DNA of 64,000 bases from NCBI RefSeq assembly GCF_001625215.2, contig NC_030387.2, positions 32,759,606 to 32,823,605 of the forward strand. The letters run 5' to 3'. Positions 1-12,332 of the stretch are shown one piece after another; positions within the stretch are counted from its first letter, which is position 1, and each line of letters starts with the position of its first letter. A model generated the notes under the pieces. The model saw nothing but the letters and a program-made list of their open reading frames with translations, was not told the origin of the DNA and searched no databases. This DNA comes from Daucus carota subsp. sativus (taxonomy: Eukaryota; Streptophyta; Magnoliopsida; Apiales; Apiaceae). Both the position numbers and the translations under genes were made by a program.

Positions 1-2585
1 TTCATGAATATAAACGACAACTCTTAAATATCCTGGGTATAGTTTATCGATACAAGAAGATGAAAGAAATGACAGCATCTGAAAGAGAAAAAAAGTTTGT
101 CCCGCGAGTTTGTATATTTGGAGGAAAAGCTTTTGCAACATATGTGCAAGCAAAGAGGATAGTGAAATTTATTACGGATGTTGGGGCTACAATAAACCAT
201 GATCCTGAAATAGGGGACCTGTTGAAGGTAAGAAATAAGATGCATATAATCGTCTTCATTGGCCATTTGATAGGTTCAAATGGTGAAATTCTTTGCGCAT
301 CTCCTTTGAATTTGGAACAGTCAAGTGTGTGTGTGTGTGTGTTAGTCACTTGTGCATCATCTGAAAAGTTAGCAAAAGTTGCGCATATTCTTTATAGTAT
401 CACTGACCGTAATTCTGGCCTTTGAACTGATTGCAATATATTTGTCTTAACCTCTCCGTATAATTATGTAAGCCAGGCAAGGTTTATGATATATTAATTC
501 ATCTTCTTCTCAAGATTACAATTTTAATATAGTAGGAGTTACATAGGATTAAGTTTAGGGCTTTATATGACAGCTCTGGCATTTCTCCAAATAGTTTTCC
601 CAAGTTGTGCTATTGCCCATCAATCCCACATTACATAATATGGCTTGGGTTGTACCGTTGTGCATATGGCTTTAAGATTACTAAAAGTCATGACCCACTG
701 TGATGACTTAGGAAGGGCTAAAGTAACAAGTTTGGATTTTCTGTGGACACTTGTCAAGTTTGGACTTAAGTTTAGGCTGGCAGTTGGGCCTTGGTTTATG
801 AAATCTACTTGTGTTTGGACTGGCAGTTAGGCCTTGGTAATGAAATAGTGATTCTTACCTTACTATCCTGGCTCGCAAAGTCTGTTTTACACATTTTACA
901 GTATATTGGTTGTTTGCATAAGTTAGTCCATCTTTTTAATCTTCGGTCCTCCCTTGTTTAGGTTATATTCGTTCCGGATTACAATGTTAGTGTTGCTGAA
1001 TTACTTATCCCTTCCAGTGAGCTCTCACAGCACATCAGGTATCAATTACACTAGTCATGGCTTGTTTCAGTTCCCCTTAATTATCCAAAATAGTACTCAT
1101 CTGCAACTCTCTCTAGCACTGCCGGGATGGAAGCCAGTGGAACCAGCAACATGAAGTTTGCAATGAATGGTTGTATCCTGATTGGGACTTTGGACGGTGC
1201 CAATGTTGAAATTAGAGAGGAGGTTGGAGAAGATAATTTTTTCCTCTTTGGTGCTCAAGCACATGAAATTTTGGGTCTCAGAAAAGAAAGAGCTGAGGGA
1301 AAGGTATATATGATGGGCTATGTCTTGCCTCTTTGTCTTGTATGTATCTTTTTTGGCATAATCAGTGCTTATGGTCTTTTTGACCCCTCTGTGCAGTTTG
1401 TGCCAGATGTTCGCTTCGAGGAAGTTAAGGAATTTGTTAAAAGTGGAGTATTTGGGTTTAACAGTTATGATGAGCTCCTAGGATCTCTAGAAGGAAATGA
1501 AGGTTTTGGCCGTGGTGACTATTTCCTTGTCGGCAAGGACTTCCCCAGTTACATAGAATGCCAAGAGAAGGTTGATGAGGCGTACCAAGATCAGAAGGTA
1601 AGAGATGTAGATTTTACCTTCATTATTATTTGTTAATTACGCCTGTAGAAGCATGCACTTACTTACCAAGTTACAAGAATGTGAAATAACGTGGTTTATC
1701 ATCTATATACTATACTAAGTTGAGTTGGTCGGAGTTGCAGCCCGATATATTTCCAATCAATCACAAAGTGTATGTCTGACACATAGCAGTCACTTGAGAA
1801 TACACTGATTAAAAATACTAGGTCAATCACAAAGATAATGAATCCGCAAATTACTGTATTGTTATCACTATTTGAACAGTGTAACGTCTTGTCAGGTAAA
1901 AAAAGATATTATTGTATTAACCGTTGCTGAATATGCTTCAAAAGATATAAAGTAAACAATAACGTTATGCTCCTGTCATCAGAGTCTCATCTGTGAAATT
2001 GCAAATCAAGGAGCTTTTGTTGCCTGTGTTGTCTGTAGAATGGGAGTGTCAAAGTGAGAAACTCTTACATAGAGTAGTGCTTAACATTCGATTTTTCCCA
2101 GAAATAAAATCATCCCTAAGTTGAGGAATTCTGGATCGAACTTCTTTATTGTCTAGATATTGATTTCTGTAAAATGCAGGAAACACTGTTTGGCTTTGCA
2201 TGCTACACAGTTCCTTTCTGGTAGTGACTAACAAACCCCATGTAGATACTAGAATACCACCAGATATTGGCTCCTTTATAATCTCTCTGGGATACCATTA
2301 GATGACTCGATTTTATTCTCTCATTTTACTGGCTGGATGTTTTTTAAAATATCCTTGATGCCTTTCAGTACTAATGAGGATAACATTGTTTACCATATGA
2401 ATGCACATGCATTCGTAAAGACTTAAACACGAGTTCTGTCATGACTGAGTACACTTATTGCTTTGCAGAAATGGACAAGCATGTCAATTTTGAACACAGC
2501 AGGCTCGTACAAGTTCAGCAGTGACAGAACGATTCATGAATATGCCAAAGAGATATGGAACATAAAGCCTCTTGAACTACCTTGA
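1..2585 (+). CDS. PHS1: Plastidic alpha-1,4-glucan phosphorylase (L-type starch phosphorylase), 3' part
   Basis: This is the 3' end of a starch phosphorylase gene whose start lies outside the window. The enzyme reversibly transfers glucose between alpha-1,4-glucan and glucose-1-phosphate in plastids. Five coding exons are read: 1-227, 962-1038, 1117-1303, 1397-1597 and 2469-2585, all joined by GT-AG introns with frame kept, giving about 268 C-terminal residues. The conserved phosphorylase core is visible: [20 protein letters not shown] at the left edge, then [14 protein letters not shown], whose lysine is the pyridoxal-phosphate site in this family, then [10 protein letters not shown]. The C-terminus [18 protein letters not shown] resembles the plastidic (L) rather than the cytosolic (H) isozyme, from memory of the family. 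The last intron (1598-2468) is long and holds no gene. No frameshift or odd residue was seen. Confidence 0.95.
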
Positions 2586-4272
2586 AGTACATGAGTAGAA
2601 GAATAATGCAGAACAAATAAGGCTATGAATGTAGTCATGTAGTAGAAGCTGACTTGAATGTAATTTTATTATTAGCAAACAGTGCTCATCTTCATCTGAT
2701 TCCAGTTGACATTTCGAATATAGTAACGGTGCAAAACATTACAATATTGCCAGATGATTATAAAATAAATGATTGCAGAATTTTATAACCTCAAGTTGGC
2801 ATGGAAACTAAATACAAAATGACTCTGGTTGTTGGAGATCATGAAAGCCAAGTTATAAGTACGATCTTTCAAAAAATTATATAAATGTTTTTTTTTAATA
2901 ATTTAAGAACTCCGGTATACAATCAAGAAAAAGAAAATGTTACACCAGACTCTCCCAATTGCTCACTATACCAGTTGTATATACCTTCTTTGTCCCCTAG
3001 AACTGTAAAGCAGTTCCCTATTTTCCTTCGTGCTGCACAATTCTAATTTACGCTGTTAAAATTTTAAAAATTGACGTAAATTTTATTAACTTTCAGAAGA
3101 ACTAGAAGAGAGGAGCCTGGTTGAAATGGGGAAAAAGGTGCAAAAAGAAGAGAAAGTTAGTTGTTGGGCTTACAATGCATGTGAGGTCTTTATTCATGGT
3201 TGCATATAATGGTTTTTAAGCAGCCTACTTGCACATATTTGTTGTATCCAAAGCATATATACATGGATCCTTGTATATGTTCTATACCCAACAGAGAAAC
3301 ATGAGATGGTCCCCTTGTCTCACTTGCTCACACTAGGACACTCCTTAATTGCTTTATACCAAGTCCGATTATCGTTCATATGTCAGTCTTTCGATTAGAA
3401 ATTTAGTTATTCATGTGTCAGTCTTTCGATTAGAAATTTAGTCCATTTATGCTTTTATCATGTGTCAGTGTTTCGATTAGAAATTTAGTCCATTTTTTTT
3501 AATTCCATGTCAGTGTTTCGATTAGAATTTTAATATCGCTTTGCATTTTATTTACTCCCATTCTCGTTCTCGTCGACAATCTAAATATCCTTTAACAAAG
3601 CTACTATTGTGCTCTAGCCTAAAAGAAAGCTTGCTGTACAACAAATATCTGGCAACAGAAACTACATACACAACACAACACAAGACAACACATCCGTGAT
3701 TGTGATGAAATAAAGAGTGTAGATCCATATACATCAGCTGTAAAATAAAAGAGAGATGGAGCTGAGATTGGCTGTCATGTTTTAATGGCAAGTGACTAAA
3801 CAACCACCTTCCCTTGAGATGCCCATCCCTCTCTTGTGCAATTTTTATATTGCTTTTCTGCACATCAACCCCTTGTGTGTCAACCAACTTTTATTATCTC
3901 ATTACTTTCAACTAACCCACAATCTTACTCTTCCTAATTATTCATCTTTTAATCCTCTATTACCTCTTCATGTTCACTACATGATTCTCCTTTTCTTGAT
4001 GTTAAGTAAAGTGCTTAAGTATAACAGCTTAAGAGATTTCATCTATTGCATTACATAAAACAGTAAAATAACTAGAGAGTACCTTGAACTAACTGAGACT
4101 TCTGCAGATTACAAGATCAAAGTGAGTGACATTACTGAAATGGATGTAGCTAAAAAGAAGAGGCAAACCTTTATATGAATTTGATCCAAGCATTGTACTG
4201 TGATTAATAGAATCTTTACGCTTTCAGAATACAAAAAAATAGGGAGCCGACAGTTGGCTGATATGATTGGTA
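2586..4272. other. Convergent intergenic region (PHS1 3' end / zinc-finger 3' end)
   Basis: This holds the 3' UTRs of the two convergent genes and AT-rich spacer. Apart from a short tandem repeat at 3379-3533 I see nothing structured. A 111-codon open frame on the minus strand (3552-3887) has no recognisable domain and is treated as chance. Confidence 0.6.
3379..3533. repeat. Short tandem repeat, about four units
   Basis: Four diverged copies of a unit with the core TGTCAGTNTTTCGATTAGAA, followed by ATTTAGT, recur at 40-50 bp spacing. The last copy is degraded. It lies in the 3' intergenic space and shows no coding potential. Confidence 0.8.
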
Positions 4273-5943
4273 TCAGTTAAAAATTGCCAGTGGCTCACAC
4301 TCGAAATCATTTACACCCCACCAGGGGTTTAGACTAACACCAGTCGATGACTCTTCTTCCGCGGTTGCTGGGAAATTAAGATCCAGGTTGTTGTCAGTAT
4401 GATCAGGAGGATCTTGTTCCATCAACGCGATCCCTTTGCCTTTGCTTACAGGTATTCCAATGTAATGAGCTCGCTTGTGGCCCCCCAGTGCTTGACCTGA
4501 TGCAAAAACCTTGAAGCAGATTGCGCATTCATGTTCTTTGCTCCTTGTCATATCATCCTTTTCCGCTGAATTTTCATCACATTTCAGCTGCTCCAGCTTA
4601 GAATCAGTTTCAGTAACTTTGTTACTATTCTCCTTCACTTTGGCGGGACTATCCTCCTTCACTGTGCTGCGACTATAGACTGTTCTGTGGGTAGTTCTGT
4701 GGCCTCCAAGTGCTTGGGGAGTTTTAAAAGTCTTATAACAAATCTTGCACATGAATTTGCCTTTTCTTTCATTATCCTTGGAGAATTCTGAAGCACTAGT
4801 AGCATACTGAAGTTCATCACAGAAAATTTTGTTCAACTCACACTGGTCATAAAGAACGCTAGCTTTGTTGCTTGGCTTTGCCTTCTGCAAGCCCATATCA
4901 ATTTTTTCTGGTCCAACTTCAGTTCCTAAATCCATTAATTTTGTTCCCACTGGATTAATACTAGTCGTATCAAGGGTCTTCTTGAATTTTCCACAGTTAA
5001 GAGACTGCTCATCAGAAGCATCAACTCCAGATTTGAGTTCATCATCACTATCAAAACAAGAGCCAAAATTACCAAATCCTGATACAGTAGACTGTATATC
5101 ATTCCCTACTGACATCTTCATCTTCCTCATTTCAATGCCACCATAATCAGATCTTGAGTCATCTTTTTTCTGAAACGAGGACCAAGATTCAAGATTTGCA
5201 GAACTACAATTCTTTGCAGTATCCATGCTCAAACTGAACTCATCCCCACAATTAACACCTCTAGACAACATCATTAAACACAGAGCCACTTCCTTAACCT
5301 CATCAACCTCAGTAAAACAAACGAATGAATCCGAATGTGAAATCGAAGAATGTGATGTAACAGTGCTGTACCTCTTTGTTGACCTCTTCTTCTTAACTGG
5401 ACTTACCAGCTGATAATCAGATTCACTTGAACCCTTTGACCTTTTAGAGTGACTTCTCATATGACCAAACAGAGCCCTCGGTGAATCAAACAGTTTCCCA
5501 CATTCCTTACAAACTGCATTCTCTTGTTTCCCCTTAATCGAATGAGATCTCATATGACCTGCAACAGCTTTCAATGAAGGAAACCCTTTGCCACACTCCT
5601 TACAAAAATTCATTTCCTTGATCTCACCGCCATGTTTAGAAGGCGAAATTCTCCAAGATTTCTTGGGATTTTCCCTAAGCACATAACTAGCTTCCCCAAC
5701 ATCATCAAGATCCATATCAGATAACAATGGATCATTCTTTTCCTCAACTACTTCCTCTCTGTCAAAACCCAAATCCCCATCTTCACTCTCTACACACTTT
5801 TCTGCATTAATCAATGCTAAATGACCCCTCATATGACCACCCAATGAATTCCCACTAGAAAAACTCTTGCTGCAAAACCTACACAAATACCTTTGTTCTT
5901 GATCTTCCAACATCATTTGATTCAAACAAAGAATAACCCACAA
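4273..5943 (-). CDS. C2H2 zinc-finger transcription factor with five fingers and an EAR motif
   Basis: An intronless 556-codon gene for a plant C2H2 (ZAT-like) zinc-finger protein. Five C-X2-C-X12-H-X3-H fingers are seen at about residues 21-41, 114-134, 145-165, 399-419 and 473-493. Fingers 1, 4 and 5 carry the plant GGH core (SLGGH, QALGGH, QALGGH), while 2 and 3 have variants (AVAGH, ALFGH). A basic stretch PVKKKRSTKR near residue 190 could be the nuclear signal, and EVALCLMMLSRG is a conserved motif of this subgroup. LDLNFPA at about 520-526 is an EAR repression motif (LxLxL type), so a repressor role is inferred. The first ATG gives MWVILCLNQMM; the ATG at residue 10 or 11 fits the family's usual short N-terminus better and may be the true start. 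Confidence 0.93.
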   Translation of the reverse strand: MWVILCLNQMMLEDQEQRYLCRFCSKSFSSGNSLGGHMRGHLALINAEKCVESEDGDLGFDREEVVEEKNDPLLSDMDLDDVGEASYVLRENPKKSWRISPSKHGGEIKEMNFCKECGKGFPSLKAVAGHMRSHSIKGKQENAVCKECGKLFDSPRALFGHMRSHSKRSKGSSESDYQLVSPVKKKRSTKRYSTVTSHSSISHSDSFVCFTEVDEVKEVALCLMMLSRGVNCGDEFSLSMDTAKNCSSANLESWSSFQKKDDSRSDYGGIEMRKMKMSVGNDIQSTVSGFGNFGSCFDSDDELKSGVDASDEQSLNCGKFKKTLDTTSINPVGTKLMDLGTEVGPEKIDMGLQKAKPSNKASVLYDQCELNKIFCDELQYATSASEFSKDNERKGKFMCKICYKTFKTPQALGGHRTTHRTVYSRSTVKEDSPAKVKENSNKVTETDSKLEQLKCDENSAEKDDMTRSKEHECAICFKVFASGQALGGHKRAHYIGIPVSKGKGIALMEQDPPDHTDNNLDLNFPATAEEESSTGVSLNPWWGVNDFECEPLAIFN

Positions 5944-6530
5944 TTCTTGATCTTATACCAAGAAAAGCCCACAATTCGATCACCAGCAAAAATCTCAAAT
6001 CAAGCTCAAAAACAGAATCAAAGAAACAGATGAACAAACCAAGACCAACCCAGATCAAGAAAAGACCACTAGCTTACAAATTGAGCTAAAAAACCTCTAG
6101 CACAATCAACAAATAATTCGAGCAAAATGATCAGTCAAAAGATGAGAAACCAACAAGCCCATATCAAAAGAGTGAGTAATAAGCAAGACCAAGATCTGGG
6201 GGGAGCTAAAAACCAAGCAAAAAATCTAAAGAACAATCAAGTGATGATAGATAGTGTGTATCATAGTAATATCTAAACAAGGAAATCTGTACAGTGTGTA
6301 TATATGTGAGTTGGTTATGTGAGGGTGTGAGGAGTGTATTGGCAGTGATGGCATAAACTAAAATAAAAGCCCCACCTCTCACATTCTCTCTCTGTGTCTC
6401 TCTCCTCTCTCTCTCTCTCTCGAAAGAAAAAAGGTGAAAAAGGGCGCTAATTTCTCACCCTCTTTGATGGGATTGTGCTGCTTGCTTGCCTGGTATAACA
6501 AAGCCTTGCATGCAAGCCAAGATTTCACAC
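5944..6530 (-). promoter_or_regulatory. Leader and promoter of the zinc-finger gene with a CT/GA-rich tract
   Basis: Upstream of the zinc-finger ATG the DNA is A-rich on the plus strand for about 350 bases, as expected of a leader. A pyrimidine (CT)n tract at about 6376-6421 reads as (GA)n on the coding strand, a common core-promoter or leader feature of plant genes. No convincing TATA box was fixed, and an intron in the leader is possible but not demonstrated. Confidence 0.4.
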
Positions 6531-9172
6531 GCGTACTCATTTTACTCGCTACCGTTTTTAATCACTTATATTATTTATTTTTGTACTCATATTAGATTAG
6601 ATTTGGTTAACTGGGATATTTCTTTTGGATTGCTAAATTTTTGATTTTGCGATGTTCTTTAAAATAACTCGTATCAGTAATAATATCTTATAATCCATTA
6701 CTTTAGAAAATTTACATGGTTTACATGGCTTTGGGATTTACGGTGATATATATCTTATAATCTAGTACTTTACAAAATTTAAGAAAATCTTATTTTTTTT
6801 GAATATAGAAAATCGTATTTTTGAATACATAAATTTTTAATAATCATAATCAAATAACAATAACTAATAGCTATTATCTAAATTTCGATGGAGTATTATC
6901 AATTTTTTTAAGAGTAAGTTAAATGTCTCATTAAATGTATTAGAATTTTAAGTGATTTTATCCAAATTAAATAAACCTCAATTCCCACTGGTTAAATAAA
7001 CCTCATTAAATGTATTTAATGTAACTTTTTGTGTACTTTTTTTTTTTGAATTTTTTTTAATACTTAATAAAAAAAAGTATATAGCTTTCTGATATGTACC
7101 ATTTGATCGGTATTTATATGTGATTATAAAAGTTGCCAAATCAACGCAAGGAGATTACACTTAAGTTTGTTGGTGGTCAATTATGACTCAATTTCCAATG
7201 CCTGATACTACACCAAATTTATGTTTGTACTAGTTTTTGTTTAGCAACCTGGTAAATGTATTGAAGGATCTGATTCTTTGTAGAATGAACACACCGGTCA
7301 AAGGGTTGTTATTCATGATTATAGAATAATTTTTATTTTTATTCATAAATTATATCAAACCCGATATCAACAATAATACTCATCCGAGTGAAAAGAATAC
7401 AAATTTAGAATTGATATTAATTTTAGAATATGAACTATGTAATTTTTTTTCGATAAATGAGTTAATTCAATAAAAAATAAATTATACGGCATCTACATAA
7501 ACAGTCGCGTCGAACAAACAAAAACAATCACTCATTAATCCATTCTCAAGAAATAATACTCTATGTTTTGTCTTTATTAGTATAACTTACAATTTTCACG
7601 TCATAAAATGTTAATTACCGTAACTTAGGAGTATTACAAAGCTTAGTTGGCATAATTGCCAAGGCCTTCCAAAACCATACTCCAACGGTAGCAATAATTA
7701 TAGCCAACCTCGGACCATAGTCATCTTTTATATATAATTATAGTAAACCTCGGATAATTGACGATCCATTACATGTCTGTAAAAATATTACATATCACTT
7801 GTTATCATATTAAAGTGATAGATTCTATTTTATAACATTCTAAAATATTATTAACATATTATTTTTAAATTATAGCTTACTAATATAATCAATACAGTCC
7901 AGCAAAATTTACACTTGTGTATTGTATAAATGTACCCGGAGTAGCGTGGCCCCTGGGAATACAAGTTAAGTGCCAGCGCAGAATTGTGCATACAGGTAAA
8001 ATATAGGAAACTACACACAAGTGAAGTGCCAGCTTAGAGTTGTGAACTCGTGATGAACAAACGTGCAGTTACCATATGGATGGCTAGACATTAACACTAA
8101 CAACGTTCAAGTCATGTTGAGGCTAGACAATATTATGAAATGTCATTGACTTGAGATCTAAAAAAGGGTGGTATGATTAAGAATCAAAAGAGATGCAGTC
8201 TTAATAAAGAAATGAAGGTCATGTTATGTAGTAGAAACTGGCAACAGCCTGGCTAAACATGTTTAGTTTAGATGCATATATAGTGGCCATGACCGCCTTC
8301 TGTGGACATCAAAGCTGGCACAAACGTTTGCCTGGTCCTCAACTTAAGATACATTTAACCTGCCTAAATTATCAGAGTTGAATCATACACGTATAGATCG
8401 TTTTTGCACTTGGACGCGTTAACTGATCCAGGAAGTGACCTTGAACACGCGGACAAGGAAGGTTATAATGGATAGGAAGATGGGAGATCAAGATCAGGAA
8501 CAAAATGGCACTAAAGAGGAACTCACCTATGAACAGAAGTAGTCTCACAGAGAATTTGGGACACTTTACGAAGAAAAATGGCACACCCTATGTTGACACA
8601 TAGGCACCAAGAGTATTTCAAGAAGATGAATGGTGGTTATCAAGACAGGATCATCAATGACGATACACACTCCCTGAATACAAAGACCATTACAGGACAT
8701 ATACACACTCCCATGATACAAGATAATTGCAAAACACACTGTTTATATTTATAACTCGCTTGGTGTAATTCTCACATGAAAGTAGCAAAAGATTTGGAAC
8801 ATTAGTTTCTGCAGCTATTGTAGGTACAAATATGTTAAGGCTGGCCACGCTTGTGTGTGTGTGTGTTTGTGTGTGAGAGAGAGATATGTCTGACAGGTTC
8901 ATAGATATCATCACAACTTAAATTTCTGTTCAGGCAGGCAGAGGGATATGCCAAAAGTAAAATTATCAATACAATGTAGGAAAGAAAACATAATTTCTAA
9001 TCCAGATGGTAATATCAATAGTAAGGGTAGTCACCTGAACTGTAAGAACATGGTAAAAATAAACATATAAAATGGGAAAACCATTAAGCAAAATATTACA
9101 GAAGCGTGTAACAATATGGTTCCGGTTACTAAATTGAAGGGATGGCAACCCAAACAACAGAATGTGATGCAT
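6531..9172. other. Intergenic AT-rich spacer and UGDH 3' flank
   Basis: No gene was recognised. The stretch up to about 8580 is AT-rich spacer. The part from about 8600 is probably UGDH 3' UTR and flank, with a (GT)n-(GA)n microsatellite at about 8852-8884. Open frames here are short and overlap on both strands. Confidence 0.5.
8852..8884. repeat. (GT)n/(GA)n microsatellite
   Basis: A run of GT dinucleotides passes into GA dinucleotides, directly visible. A smaller (GT)9 run lies at about 326-343 in the first phosphorylase intron. Confidence 0.9.
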
Positions 9173-10615
9173 TTATGCAATAGCAGGCATGTCCTTGAGC
9201 CAGGCATCCAGCGGCTTACCAATGGAGTATACAATAAAACCAATATCCCTCAGCTTCTCAACATCAGCAACATTCCTACCATCGAAGATAAAAGCAGGTT
9301 TTTGCATGTTATCGTATACCTTCTGGTAGTCGAGATTCTTAAACTCATCCCACTCAGTGAGAATGCAAACAGCATGGGCATCCTTTGTTGCCTCATATGC
9401 ATCCCAAACCACACTCACTTGTTTCACAGTAGTGGGGCTCATTGGCTGCAGGTGAAGGGGGTGATCCCAGTCAAATTTGTTCATTGAGAGGTCCCTTTGA
9501 ATCTGATCCTCAGTCACTTGTGGGTCGTATATGCTAATTCGGGCTTTGTCACCCAACAGCCCCTTGCAAACATCGATAGCTGGAGTCTCTCTAGTGTCAC
9601 CCGTATCCTTCTTAAAGGCAAATCCTAGGATGGCAACTTTTTTGCCTGAAACAGTGTTAAACATGGAGGCCACGACACGGTTTACAAAACGGCTCTTCTG
9701 ATAATCATTGATCTTAATAACTTGCTTCCAGTATTCTGCAACCTCTGGGAGGCCATTGCATTCACAGATGTAAACCAGGTTCAGAATGTCCTTCTGGAAG
9801 CAAGACCCGCCGAAACCAACGCTAGCATTCAGGAACTTGGACCCAATTCTTGAATCCTTACCGACTGCATACGCTACTTCAGAAACATTAGCACCAGTAG
9901 CCTCACAAAGAGCAGACATAGCATTAACAGAAGAGATTCTTTGTGCCAGAAAAGCATTGGCGGCAAGCTTTGAAAGCTCTGCAGACCATAAATTAGTGGT
10001 AATAATTCGGTCTTCTGGGACCCACTGGGCATAAACCTCCTTGAGAGTTTGAATTGCCTTTTGACCTTCAGGGGTTTCCCGACCTCCGATTAGAACACGG
10101 TCAGGTTTGAAAAGATCTTCAATGGCAGTTCCCTCTGCAAGAAACTCTGGGTTGGAAAGGATTTGGAAACTGATTCCCTTGCTGTTGTGGGTCAAGATTT
10201 TTTCAATTGCTTCTGCTGTTTTGACTGGGACAGTTGACTTCTCAACCACTATCTTGTTGGATTTTGACACATCAGCGATCATTCGAGCAGCACTCTCCCA
10301 GTATGTCAGATCAGCAGCCTTGCCTGCTCCAAGGCCCCTAGTCTTGGTCGGGGTGTTAACCGAAACAAAGACAATATCAGCCTCGAATACATGTTTCTCC
10401 ACCTCAGTGCTGAAGAAGAGATTCTTGCCTCTGCACTGCTTGACCACATCATCAAGGCCTGGCTCATAGATGGGGAGTGTGTCACTGTTCCAGGCAGCTA
10501 TCCGAGGAATTGATATATCAACAACAGCGACCTGAACGGAAGGGCACTTAAGTGCAATCACAGCCATGGTAGGGCCCCCAACATATCCGGCACCAATGCA
10601 ACAGATCTTCACCAT
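9173..10615 (-). CDS. UGDH: UDP-glucose 6-dehydrogenase
   Basis: An intronless 480-codon gene for cytosolic UDP-glucose dehydrogenase, which oxidises UDP-glucose to UDP-glucuronate with two NAD+ and so feeds cell-wall pectin and hemicellulose precursors. The N-terminal Rossmann motif GAGYVGG is at 8-14. [10 protein letters not shown] and [14 protein letters not shown] (about 154-168) mark the substrate site. K216 and N220 sit in [10 protein letters not shown], and the catalytic cysteine C272 is in [10 protein letters not shown]. The C-terminal UDP-binding domain is complete. The length equals the usual plant enzyme (480 aa). The start is [14 protein letters not shown] as in the family. No missing catalytic residue was seen. 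Confidence 0.98.
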   Translation of the reverse strand: MVKICCIGAGYVGGPTMAVIALKCPSVQVAVVDISIPRIAAWNSDTLPIYEPGLDDVVKQCRGKNLFFSTEVEKHVFEADIVFVSVNTPTKTRGLGAGKAADLTYWESAARMIADVSKSNKIVVEKSTVPVKTAEAIEKILTHNSKGISFQILSNPEFLAEGTAIEDLFKPDRVLIGGRETPEGQKAIQTLKEVYAQWVPEDRIITTNLWSAELSKLAANAFLAQRISSVNAMSALCEATGANVSEVAYAVGKDSRIGSKFLNASVGFGGSCFQKDILNLVYICECNGLPEVAEYWKQVIKINDYQKSRFVNRVVASMFNTVSGKKVAILGFAFKKDTGDTRETPAIDVCKGLLGDKARISIYDPQVTEDQIQRDLSMNKFDWDHPLHLQPMSPTTVKQVSVVWDAYEATKDAHAVCILTEWDEFKNLDYQKVYDNMQKPAFIFDGRNVADVEKLRDIGFIVYSIGKPLDAWLKDMPAIA

Positions 10616-10635
10616 ATCTGGTTCTTAAGTATAAC

Positions 10636-11566
10636 CTGTATAAAAGACATTTGAGTATGAGACAAATCGCAATAACATAGCTCTGGCTCTCAGACCGTGG
10701 TTTCTAAAATAGTAGATCTAGAAAACTTAGCGAACCCAAGTAGATCTAAAAAAGTTCGTAAATCATCAGCTCAAGTACCTTAGTCGTACGTTAAAAGAGT
10801 GTTCTAAATGGAATCCTCTACGGAATCTACACCAAAAAACAAATCCATGTGATCCCCTCTATAAAGCACCCATTTTCCCTTTACTGAATACAACACAGAC
10901 ACGATTCATGCTTTTCTACAAGATCCTAATTACCGATCAAGCAAATTCTCACCGAACCAATTTTTTTTTTTACTAAATTCTCACTGAATCAAATTTTACA
11001 TGATGCTACATAAAGACATGTACTTGAAATACAGGCGTTGCTGGCATAATCTTTCGTAAAAGATTCATATACGTCCGAATCGGGAATCCTCCTAAAACAG
11101 ATAATGTCGGTGGCACAGTAAAAATCAATAGAAACAAATACAGATTTCCATCAAATTAAATCTACTTTCAATTCCAACTACAACGAACACGGATCCAATG
11201 ATCCCCATAGTTTTGCTCAACAGTACCAATCATATTACAATGACAATACTAAAATCCATCTCAAGTAAGTAGCAAAAAAGAATCAAAAACTCAAAATGTG
11301 TCTAATCAAAGCTAGAATCTTGAAAAGGGTTTACCAAAAATCACAGATCCAACTTATAGCTAAGCAATGTCAATAGATCTGGCAATCTTTATTCAATTCT
11401 ACAGCACAAATACACAAGTACATAAAACTCAAATGCTGAAATGAGCTACACGAGTAGTCTGATCAACACAGCAGCAGATCAGCGATCCGAGATGAATAAG
11501 CAATTAAGCATTAAGATGATTCAATTGCAAGTACATACGTATGTGAATACATGTGATTGAAATTAC
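10636..11566 (-). other. Intron in the 5' leader of UGDH
   Basis: On the minus strand a donor AAG|GTAATTTC at 11566 and an acceptor TTTTATACAG|GTTATAC at 10636 bound a 931-bp intron that ends about 20 bases before the UGDH ATG. Leader introns are known in plant UGDH genes. The interval has no open frame. The call rests on splice-site match only. Confidence 0.6.
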
Positions 11567-11694
11567 CTTAAGAGGAGCTCTTTGCTTGAAGTAGAAGAAG
11601 ACACAGAGAACGAGAGAGATCTGGAAAGAGTTTGTGTCGAGAGAGAGAGAGAGTAGAGAGAGTTGACAAGAAACAAACAAATGCGGGGAGGGGT

Positions 11695-11702
11695 TTTATA
11701 TA
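11695..11702 (-). promoter_or_regulatory. TATA box of UGDH
   Basis: TATATAAA on the minus strand, in a GC-flanked context, lies about 130 bases upstream of the proposed leader donor. A GA/CT-rich leader tract (about 11624-11660) follows at the expected distance, so transcription probably starts near 11665-11670. Confidence 0.65.
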
Positions 11703-11799
11703 ATGCCCGGGCCGCGAGATCTACCCACTTTCGAGATCTTTTGTAGCAAACGCGGTCTTCTCGGTGAAAAAGAAAACACCGCATTTTAATTAATTATTT

Positions 11800-12332
11800 C
11801 CGCTCATTTTTATACACTTGTTTATGGCCCTATTTTCATTATTTATTTTTAAAATTTTACTTACAAATAAAAATTTTAAATTTTTTTAAAAAATTCTAAC
11901 TTGAAAAACTCAATTAATAATTTTAAAATAATTTTAACTAGAAAAAGCCCAATAACAAGCTACCCAACTTCTTCATCCAAGCCAGCTGAATAAATAGAGA
12001 AGCCAATTTTTATCTTTAAAAAGAGCTACCTTGTACTTGCCGAAAAACCTCTCAATATTATCTCTTAGTAAAATAATCCAATATATATCGATGAATTAAA
12101 TTTAGATATCAAAAATTAGATTCGGTAAATAAGTCGAATTTACTGAAAAGAAACCTAATTAGTCAAATTTTAAAATATTAACATCATTGTAAATATTTTT
12201 ATTAAAAAATATTCTGATCAAAACTAATTTGTTGCAATTAAAACCATTATTTTTAATTAAAGAAATGTGAAAATGTGTTCTGATATTTTATTTTAAATAA
12301 AAATGAGAAACCAGATGATATAATTTGAATAG
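11800..12332. other. AT-rich spacer upstream of UGDH
   Basis: Low-complexity AT-rich DNA between the UGDH promoter and the first Helitron tip. I see no gene. Confidence 0.5.

Noticed and set aside
3552-3887. 111-codon minus-strand frame in the PHS1/zinc-finger spacer
   Set aside because: No recognisable domain, no splice or promoter context, and low-complexity content.
9786-10469. Plus-strand frames within UGDH
   Set aside because: They are antisense readings of a conserved, intronless gene.
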